Positions 27,188-33,399 of a stretch of DNA of 33,399 nt are shown here, piece by piece; position 1 is the stretch's first letter; each line of letters begins with the position of its first letter. The translations under genes were made by a program, and so were the position numbers. The stretch spans positions 1 through 33,399 of the forward strand of contig NZ_BMIN01000028.1 in assembly GCF_014642405.1 (NCBI RefSeq). Reading direction: 5' to 3'. Under the pieces are notes generated by a model. It made no database searches. It worked only from the letters and a program-made list of their open reading frames with translations, and had not been told where the DNA came from. The stretch is from Pontibacillus salipaludis. Lineage in GTDB: Bacteria > Bacillota > Bacilli > Bacillales > BH030062.

Positions 27188-29578
27188 TTAGTCTTTGTAA
27201 ATCATAACCTTACCTACTGTACCGTCTTCGCTTTCTCCCGTTACGCGGAAGTTTAAGCCGTATTCAGGTACGTTACGTCCTGCATCAACCAAACCTGGGT
27301 TGGAGTAATCTGCAGAGTCGCTGAATAGTGGAGTGCGTTTTGTATGATTATCCTTCAGCGTAATACCAAGAAGATCTGTATAATCCAGATACATCTTTTC
27401 AGTCTTATCTAGACTAAACGCTGCATCGTGAACCTGGTAACGTGTCGAAGCTACACTTCCATCACTCCAATTAACCGTCTTCTGGTCCGCGTCGACAACA
27501 CCTACAAAACCATCACCTGGGTGATAACCTGTCCAGTTCTCGCTATATTGCTTATCCACGTACCATACTAGTAAGCCATCATCGAAGGTCATTAGGCTGT
27601 CACCACGACGGATGTTGGCTAAGCCTTCGTCAACGCCGTTGTGGCTTCTCCATTCTAGGAGGTAGTAGTGGTCGCTTCTTTTGATACCGTCTGTTTTTGT
27701 GAAGCCATCTAAGTTAAATAAAGCTTCCCCTTCTGCATCGTCAAATACAACTTCTTCCCCATCAACGACTACTGAAAGATCGTCAGCGTATAAACCTGGG
27801 TTACTAACGGCACCATCTGTTACGTACTCAATAGCCACTTCTACTTCTTGTCCAACGTAAGGAGAAAGGTCGAATGATGCGTCGATCCATCCATTAGATG
27901 AACCAGTAATACCGTTCCCTAAGTTAGAGTCATAAGGGTTCTCATTAGTAGTAATATCTGATGCAACTGGCTCACCATCAACAGTTACATATGCATAATC
28001 CCAATCTTTCTCAATATCGTACCAAGTTTTGAAATTGAACTCTGCTGAAGTAGCATTTGTAAGGTCTACTGTTTTCTTTAAGTAGTTATGCAAGTCATCA
28101 GCGCTTCCACTGAAGTACTCATACTCACCACTAGCAGGTTCGTTGATTACTGTTTCTTTTTGTGGAAGAGTTACTTTTACTACGTCATTATTCTTACCTT
28201 TAGTTACACCTTCATCAAGCAAGAATTCCGTACCTTTTCTATCAACTTCTTCTAAATCAATTTCTGATCCAGTTAACCAGTTCCCTTTTGTTCCTTCATT
28301 ATCTACAACCGCAGATTCTTGAAGCATTTCCTTCATATAAGGACTAAATCCAGTAGGCATTGTACCAGGAATATCTCCTGCCCAACTTCCGCTAGACATA
28401 ATAGACCAGTAGCTTACCGGTTCACCAGCACCTGAGTACTGCGTATCGTACTCATCAGGAAGACCTAAGTCATGACCGAATTCGTGAGCCATAACACCAA
28501 CCGCACCATCTTCAGGCTCGATTGTGTAATCATAAGCAGCCATCGATCCGCCCCAGTATGGGACAGTTGCTTCTGTTCCTGTGATAGGAGTTACGCCACC
28601 AAGGTTCCAACGGTGAGACCAGATTGCGTCTGATCCTAAGCTACCGCCACCTGCTTCTTCACCAACACCCGAGTGAATCACCATTAAGTGGTCGACTAAG
28701 CCGTCTGGCTCTAGATAATCTCCATCACCATCTAAATCATAGCGGTCCCATTGGTCATAATCCGCAATATTAACATCAGGATCAGCTGCAGCTGCCTGTA
28801 AAGCTTCTTTTACTAAACCGCGAGCATTCACATCACTATCATCTTCTGTAGGATAGTTGCCACCATAAGCAGCCGCCGGTTTACTCGCTGTATACCATCC
28901 AGCAACTTCCCCTTCAACCGAATAACTTCCGCCAGACTGCTGTTCGTAGTACTGTTTCATAGATACATAGTTTTCACCGTCTGGACCTGTCCAGCCGCCA
29001 TCACCAAACAGCATATCCTCGTAATGTTCAGGAGAGTATGCATCTTCCCCCTCATAATACATATCCGTTTCATCAGCTGACATAGAGTTATGAGGCTTGT
29101 CCGGATAATCCACTAGCAATACGAGGACCTTGTCCGTACGCATTTCACCATTATACGCTTCCTCTTCAACACCATCTGGAGCATTTTTCTTCGCCTGTCC
29201 AAGTTTGTTTCCTTTACCGTTAGTCAAGCTGTTGTTTTCCATTTGCCCTTTAAGCTTATCTTTAGTAGTTTCCTCTTCATCATGAAGCTCTCCTACTTCT
29301 TTATTAGCTGATTCTTGCTTAGCCTGCAAGAATTGGTTCAATTTCTCTTGTGCTTCTGCCGGCGAAGCATTTTTTCCAATCGTACCATTCTCTTTCAACA
29401 TTTCAATTAAACGCTCATCGTTTGCGATGGCTAAATCAAATGGTGATCCTCCTTCATGATGGACGTGTTTGCTTTTGCCAACCTCACTCGGTGAAGGCAT
29501 GGAAGCATTAACGCTCGCCACTGGACCAATCGCCAGCGTCAGCGCTAAAGCCGATGTTAATAATTTACCCTTCTTCAT
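27188..29578 (-). CDS. Immune inhibitor A-type secreted metalloprotease (peptidase M6)
   Basis: A 796-residue secreted zinc protease like Bacillus InhA. It has a signal peptide (KKGKLLTSALALTLAIGPVA, cleavage near VNA-SM at 23-26), a propeptide to about 140, then the M6 catalytic domain with the zinc motif HEFGHDLGLPDEYD at 365-378 (His365, Glu366, His369) and Ser-rich Met-turn region SYWSIMSSGSW. An acidic DLDGDGDYLEPDG loop at 281-293 looks calcium-binding. After about 480 there is a MAM/jelly-roll-like beta region followed by the C-terminal InhA domain. The protein is rich in Asp and Glu. Start follows AGGGGGA. It is monocistronic with a strong terminator. Known InhA proteins degrade host antimicrobial proteins and matrix; here a scavenging role is equally likely. 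Confidence 0.92.
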   Translation of the reverse strand: MKKGKLLTSALALTLAIGPVASVNASMPSPSEVGKSKHVHHEGGSPFDLAIANDERLIEMLKENGTIGKNASPAEAQEKLNQFLQAKQESANKEVGELHDEEETTKDKLKGQMENNSLTNGKGNKLGQAKKNAPDGVEEEAYNGEMRTDKVLVLLVDYPDKPHNSMSADETDMYYEGEDAYSPEHYEDMLFGDGGWTGPDGENYVSMKQYYEQQSGGSYSVEGEVAGWYTASKPAAAYGGNYPTEDDSDVNARGLVKEALQAAAADPDVNIADYDQWDRYDLDGDGDYLEPDGLVDHLMVIHSGVGEEAGGGSLGSDAIWSHRWNLGGVTPITGTEATVPYWGGSMAAYDYTIEPEDGAVGVMAHEFGHDLGLPDEYDTQYSGAGEPVSYWSIMSSGSWAGDIPGTMPTGFSPYMKEMLQESAVVDNEGTKGNWLTGSEIDLEEVDRKGTEFLLDEGVTKGKNNDVVKVTLPQKETVINEPASGEYEYFSGSADDLHNYLKKTVDLTNATSAEFNFKTWYDIEKDWDYAYVTVDGEPVASDITTNENPYDSNLGNGITGSSNGWIDASFDLSPYVGQEVEVAIEYVTDGAVSNPGLYADDLSVVVDGEEVVFDDAEGEALFNLDGFTKTDGIKRSDHYYLLEWRSHNGVDEGLANIRRGDSLMTFDDGLLVWYVDKQYSENWTGYHPGDGFVGVVDADQKTVNWSDGSVASTRYQVHDAAFSLDKTEKMYLDYTDLLGITLKDNHTKRTPLFSDSADYSNPGLVDAGRNVPEYGLNFRVTGESEDGTVGKVMIYKD

Positions 29579-29626
29579 CCGTCATCCCCCTAAATTTCTG
29601 AATTTTTCGTTATTTGGATTATTCTT

Positions 29627-29656
29627 ACTATAAACCCAACTTGTAGTTTAGAACAA
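29627..29656 (-). promoter_or_regulatory. Possible SigA promoter of the M6 protease gene
   Basis: Minus-strand TTGTTC (complement of 29651-29656) and TATAGT (complement of 29627-29632) are 18 bp apart, about 50 nt before the start codon. Further right, 29700-29720 carries ATCGACAC twice, 10 bp apart; no function assigned. No convincing promoter was found for the plus-strand gene at 29865. Confidence 0.5.
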
Positions 29657-29864
29657 CACTTCATCTCGAAATAAAGGCAAAATGAGCGTTTAGACTGGTT
29701 TTATCGACACCTATCGACACGTTTTAGGTAGTCCATTCGCCTCATTCTCCTATTTAATCGCTTCGACCCACTCACAAAATGATCCAGAAATAGAGAATAC
29801 TGTGTTAAAGATCAGGATATGAGATAATACATATACCTACTACTTCTACAGAGGGGGAAATGGG

Positions 29865-32800
29865 ATGAAGAAGTGGCCATTTGTACTAGGAGGATTTTTG
29901 CTTATACTAGCATTTCCTTTTATATGGTGGCTCTTAGAGCCTAAGCAGCCGTTAGAGACACTCATAGTGGATAAAACGGTTCCAAATGAGTCTTATAGAG
30001 AGCACAAAGGCCTAACATGGCTATTAAATTATGAGAAATATACGAAAGCTGACGGGGATGCTTATGACACGGAGCAAGATTACGTAGGGTATCACCCTGG
30101 TGAAAAACCTGAAACATCCTCTTTACCGGAAGACTTAAGCACCTACAATATGATCTACCTTGCTGATACATATGGCGTTTATGACGCTGATTTAAAAGGA
30201 GATAACAGCGACGGTGAGAAGTCTACCAAAGTCACAGGCGGGTTAACAAAGGAAGAGGCCGAACAAATAGAAGCCTCTCTTTATGAGAACCCAGCCACTT
30301 TTATCGCGGAATTTAATACATTTTCAAGCCCGACACGGGGGGACGCGCGTCAAACGATTACCAATCTATTGAACATTGAAGCGACAGGTTGGTCAGGACG
30401 TTATTTCAAAGATTTAGCTAAAGACTCACAAAAAAGCGAAATCCCTAAATGGGCCGTACGCGATTATGAAGAACAACAAGGAAAAGATTGGTCATTCAAG
30501 GGAGCAGGTTATGTACTCGTTCATAGAGATAACACGATTGTTGTGTTAGAAGAAGATGAGCACGTATCTGGCGAAGGCATTCGAGCTACCTTTACAGATC
30601 AAGGGGAAAAACAATTCGGTTTAAAAGAAAGCCCCCATTACGCTTACTGGTTTGATATTGTAAAACCTTATGATTCAAAAAATGTGATGGCTTATTATGA
30701 CTGGGACCTAACCGAACAAGGAGAGGAAAAATTAAGCGAGCACAATATTCCGCTTCAGTTCCCTGCTGTCACACGCACAACGAAGAACGATTATCCAGCT
30801 TACTACTTTGCAGGTGATTTCGCTGATATGGAGTCGCTGCCTCCCTTCTATCAATACAAAGGCGTAGCAAACTTCCGCAAATGGTTCTCGTTTGATGATC
30901 CGTCAAATCCTCAACCATTTTATTGGAAGACTTACGTACCTATGTTAAGAGACATTTTAAAAGAAGCGAAAACGTCACCAAAGTCACAAACTGAAGAGAC
31001 TAAGAAACAAGTAGCCAATGAAGACGGGATTTCTTACCCTACAAGAGTTGGCGAGAAGCGTTTTGAAATCTATCAAAACGGAGAATGGAAGCCTGCGCTT
31101 ATGAAAGGTGTAAATATAGGTATGGGGAAACCTGGTGCCTTTCCAGGAGAAGCTGCCATTACGGAGCGTGAATACGCCAGATGGTTTGAACAAATCGGCG
31201 AGATGAACGCTAATGCAATACGTGTATACACGCTTCACCCGCCTGGTTTTTACAGAGCCCTTAAGAATTACAATGAAGATGCAGATGATCCGATTTACGT
31301 CTTTCACGGGGCTTGGGTTGAAGAAGAACCGCTTGAACGTCATTTAGACAGCTTCCATGAGGAAAATACGGAGTCGTTCAAACGAGAAATCTCGACCTTA
31401 GTAGATGTCATCCATGGAAATGCTGAAGTTGAAGAGAAACCAGGTCATGCGAGCGGCGTTTACAACGCTGACATTTCTGAATACGTGATTGGTTGGATTA
31501 TTGGCATTGAGTGGTTCCCTGAGATGGTCGAGAAGACAAATGAAAATCATCAAGATAAGGGAGATTACTCAGGCGAGTATGTGTACACAGAGGACGCACA
31601 GCCCTTTGAACATTGGCTAGCATCGATGATGGACTACACCGTTCAATATGAAATGGAGCATTACAACTGGCAGCGCCCAATTAGCTTCACGAATTGGCCA
31701 ACGACTGATTTTCTCGAGCACCCATCAGAACCTCTTGAGAAAGAAGATCTCGTAGGCGTAAACCCAAATGTTATTCACACGAACGAAGATACATTTAAGC
31801 CAGGCATGTTTGCGAGTTATCATGTTTATCCGTATTACCCTGACTTCTTTAACTATGACGAAGAGTATCTGTCCTACAAAGACCAGCGCGGAGAGAACAA
31901 CAGCTATGCAGGTTACTTAAATGACCTCGTGAGTCAGCATGATATGCCAATTCTTGTTGCCGAATTTGGAGTACCAGGATCCCGCGGGAAGACACACGGC
32001 AACCCATTTGGCTGGGACCAGGGGCACCATTCAGAACAACAACAAGGCGAAATCAATAAGCGCTTATTTGAAGACATTGTCGCAGAAGGCACGCTTGGTG
32101 GACTCGTCTTCACTTGGCAGGATGAGTGGTTCAAACGAACGTGGAACACGATGGAACTTGATAATCCAAACAGACGTCCATTCTGGTCAAATGCACAGAC
32201 CAATGAACAACAATTTGGACTGTTATCCTTTGACCGCTTAAAACGAACCGTAGATGGAAAAGGAGAATCATGGCAAGACGCTAAACTTTCTTCATCCGAA
32301 AACGGAAAAATCCAGTCAGTAGCAACTGACCATGACGAACGTTATCTCTATCTTCGTTTCGATATGGATAAAAGCTTCAACTTTGAAGATCAATCGCTCC
32401 ACGTCGCCTTCGATACGATTCAAAATCAAGGCATCACAACGCTCACAGATGAAGTGACGACAAAACAAGGTGTCGATTTCCTCCTAGAGATAAACGGCAA
32501 AGAACAAGCCGAACTCCTTGTCGATAGCTACTATGATCCATTTTACTATCAATACGGAGAATCACTCTCTATGATTGAGCAACAACCATATGCTAGTAAG
32601 AAGAATAACGGAGAATTTCACCCGATTCGATTGGCCTTAAATAAGGAATTAAAGATTCCAACGACTAATGAAACCATTCCGTTCTCTTCCTATGAAACAG
32701 GAAAGCTACAACACGGAAACGCAAACCCAGAATCCGAAGATTACAACGCATTAACCGATTACGCAATCGGAGAAAACGATCAGGTTATAGAAGTCCGAAT

Positions 32801-33053
32801 CCCATGGCAACTTTTAAACATCAAAGACCCAAGTCAAAAAGAACAAATGACAGACCTGTGGAAAGAAGGATTAAAAGGATCTCGAAACTTCGAAAACCTA
32901 TCCATCATGGCCTACACAAAACAAGGTAATGAAATCAACTCAAAAACCAACTTCCTCCCTTACACATGGGAGAACTGGAACGAACCAAAATCAGAAGAAC
33001 GCTTAAAGAAATCCTACGACATTATGAAAGACGCATTTGAACAAGCGGACTAA
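29865..33053 (+). CDS. Membrane-anchored multidomain protein with a glycoside-hydrolase-like barrel
   Basis: I do not recognise a named family for the whole 1062 residues. One membrane segment near residues 5-24 anchors it, most likely with the body outside the cell. Residues about 30-370 look like an alpha/beta domain (IVDKTVPNESYREHKGLTWL, MIYLADTYGVY, ATFIAEFNTFSSP). Residues about 398-790 resemble a clan GH-A barrel: LMKGVNIGMGKPGAFPGE opens it, MNANAIRVYTLHPPGFY follows, and two candidate catalytic Glu are Glu549 (IIGIEWFPEM) and Glu700 (PILVAEFGVPGSRG), with LVFTWQDEWF at the expected last strand. The last part (YLYLRFDMDKSFNFEDQSL...) looks like a beta-sandwich. The start has AGAGGGGGAAATGGG upstream. 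Substrate is unknown; a cell-surface polysaccharide is a guess. Confidence 0.85.
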   Translation: MKKWPFVLGGFLLILAFPFIWWLLEPKQPLETLIVDKTVPNESYREHKGLTWLLNYEKYTKADGDAYDTEQDYVGYHPGEKPETSSLPEDLSTYNMIYLADTYGVYDADLKGDNSDGEKSTKVTGGLTKEEAEQIEASLYENPATFIAEFNTFSSPTRGDARQTITNLLNIEATGWSGRYFKDLAKDSQKSEIPKWAVRDYEEQQGKDWSFKGAGYVLVHRDNTIVVLEEDEHVSGEGIRATFTDQGEKQFGLKESPHYAYWFDIVKPYDSKNVMAYYDWDLTEQGEEKLSEHNIPLQFPAVTRTTKNDYPAYYFAGDFADMESLPPFYQYKGVANFRKWFSFDDPSNPQPFYWKTYVPMLRDILKEAKTSPKSQTEETKKQVANEDGISYPTRVGEKRFEIYQNGEWKPALMKGVNIGMGKPGAFPGEAAITEREYARWFEQIGEMNANAIRVYTLHPPGFYRALKNYNEDADDPIYVFHGAWVEEEPLERHLDSFHEENTESFKREISTLVDVIHGNAEVEEKPGHASGVYNADISEYVIGWIIGIEWFPEMVEKTNENHQDKGDYSGEYVYTEDAQPFEHWLASMMDYTVQYEMEHYNWQRPISFTNWPTTDFLEHPSEPLEKEDLVGVNPNVIHTNEDTFKPGMFASYHVYPYYPDFFNYDEEYLSYKDQRGENNSYAGYLNDLVSQHDMPILVAEFGVPGSRGKTHGNPFGWDQGHHSEQQQGEINKRLFEDIVAEGTLGGLVFTWQDEWFKRTWNTMELDNPNRRPFWSNAQTNEQQFGLLSFDRLKRTVDGKGESWQDAKLSSSENGKIQSVATDHDERYLYLRFDMDKSFNFEDQSLHVAFDTIQNQGITTLTDEVTTKQGVDFLLEINGKEQAELLVDSYYDPFYYQYGESLSMIEQQPYASKKNNGEFHPIRLALNKELKIPTTNETIPFSSYETGKLQHGNANPESEDYNALTDYAIGENDQVIEVRIPWQLLNIKDPSQKEQMTDLWKEGLKGSRNFENLSIMAYTKQGNEINSKTNFLPYTWENWNEPKSEERLKKSYDIMKDAFEQAD

Positions 33054-33058
33054 CCAAA

Positions 33059-33098
33059 ACACCCCACTCGTTTATGTAAACGAGCGGGGTGTTTTTTT
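33059..33098 (+). terminator. Terminator of the barrel-protein gene
   Basis: Stem ACACCCCACTCGTTTA paired with TAAACGAGCGGGGTGT (one mismatch), followed by seven T on the plus strand, 6 nt after the stop. The interval 33099-33203 shows nothing identifiable. Confidence 0.92.
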
Positions 33099-33203
33099 GT
33101 GTAATGAAATGTACTTTAAGCCACGAGCTGAGACATTGAAGCCTTCAGAGGTTTGTGCATATCAATATTCTTTTGCAATGGAGACGTTAATCTAATATGG
33201 CCT

Positions 33204-33270
33204 GGGGTGGCTGGGGAACGGGGAGACTCCTGCGGGAGAAAGAGGTCGACGAGACCCCGCAGGGCACGAA
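33204..33270. repeat. Dispersed hairpin repeat, family A, copy 3 (right half missing)
   Basis: Begins GGGGTGGCTGGGGAACGG and contains the core GAGACTCCTGCGGGAGAAAG and GTCGACGAGACCCCGCAGGG as in copy 2. The right arm with GCGGAAAGCGAGT is missing; the sequence changes near 33265-33275 to what looks like an insertion sequence end. Confidence 0.8.
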
Positions 33271-33272
33271 CT

Positions 33273-33399
33273 TGAGCTTGAACCATATTTTTGGACACAG
33301 TTAGTCTGAGAATATGAGGTGAGAAAATGAAAAAATTTACTCCATTCATTAAACATGATGTGGTTCAAAGATATTTAAATGGAGGAACGAGCTACAGAG
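33273..33399 (+). mobile_element. Left end of an IS3-type insertion sequence (partial)
   Basis: The sequence from about 33273 (TGAGCTTGAACC, then TTTTTGGACACAGTTAG) resembles the ends of IS3/IS150-group elements, and a transposase-like HTH gene begins 54 bp later. It interrupts the family A repeat. The exact terminal base and the other end are not determinable in this window. Confidence 0.5.
33327..33399 (+). CDS. Transposase OrfA-like helix-turn-helix protein (partial)
   Basis: The ATG at 33327 follows GAGGTGAGAAA and opens a frame that reads to the window end without stop (24 codons). The piece FIKHDVVQRYLNGGTSYR matches the start of the helix-turn-helix seen in IS3-family OrfA proteins (pattern VVxxYLxGxxSYRELA). 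Only the N-terminus is available, so the family cannot be fixed. Confidence 0.6.
   Translation, partial: MKKFTPFIKHDVVQRYLNGGTSYR

Noticed and set aside
32000-32241. Overlapping open frames on both strands inside the barrel-protein gene
   Set aside because: Shadows of the long plus-strand gene, without start signals or known motifs.

Overview
The window reads as a chromosomal segment of a low-GC Gram-positive bacterium of the Bacillaceae. Gene order and proteins match Bacillus-type conserved blocks (hprK-lgt-yvoD-ppaX-yvoF, glpP-glpFK-glpD, uvrBA, yojF-bshB2, yvlB/yvlD). Release factor 3, an M6 protease rich in acidic residues and the intergenic repeats would suit a halotolerant relative such as Halobacillus or Pontibacillus; that genus-level guess is inference. 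Almost every gene is on the minus strand, so transcription runs right to left. Only the large gene at 29865-33053 and the partial transposase gene at the right edge are on the plus strand.

Layout, left to right. (1) 1-1213: biotin locus. bioY is followed by the first 25 codons of bioB, which are interrupted by the 5' end of a group II intron running off the left edge; a BirA-type operator precedes bioY. (2) 1247-7411: glycerol block: an unknown membrane protein, glpD, glpK, glpF and the antiterminator gene glpP. Both glpD and glpFK have matching leader terminators, and a catabolite (cre) site sits on the glpFK promoter. (3) 7553-11452: hprK-lgt-yvoD-ppaX-yvoF operon. (4) 11709-13187: yvlB-yvlD envelope-stress pair behind a SigW-like promoter. 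(5) 13724-14758: bacillithiol genes yojF-bshB2. (6) 14971-19835: uvrBA with a LexA box. (7) prfC. (8) 21808-27037: three-gene phosphorelay/c-di-GMP operon. (9) 27188-29578: secreted immune inhibitor A-type metalloprotease. (10) 29865-33053: membrane-anchored multidomain protein with a glycoside-hydrolase-like barrel. (11) Right edge: a truncated dispersed repeat abutting the start of an IS3-type element.

Carbon control links two blocks. HPrK makes the P-Ser-HPr that lets CcpA bind the cre site at glpFK, PpaX removes the pyrophosphate made by HPrK, and GlpK keeps the histidine that HPr phosphorylates in Gram-positive glycerol kinases. GlpP then acts on the two leaders. The signalling operon carries HisKA, receiver, HPt, receiver and GGDEF modules, so a complete phosphorelay ending in c-di-GMP synthesis can be drawn from three genes.

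Three families of dispersed intergenic repeats are present. One is a long hairpin element in three copies whose stem sequence differs between copies while base pairing is kept. One is a 124-bp tandem duplication inside the glpD 5' untranslated region. One is a short family built around GTGYCTGRCACCC motifs. The most unusual single observation is the in-sense group II intron inside bioB.
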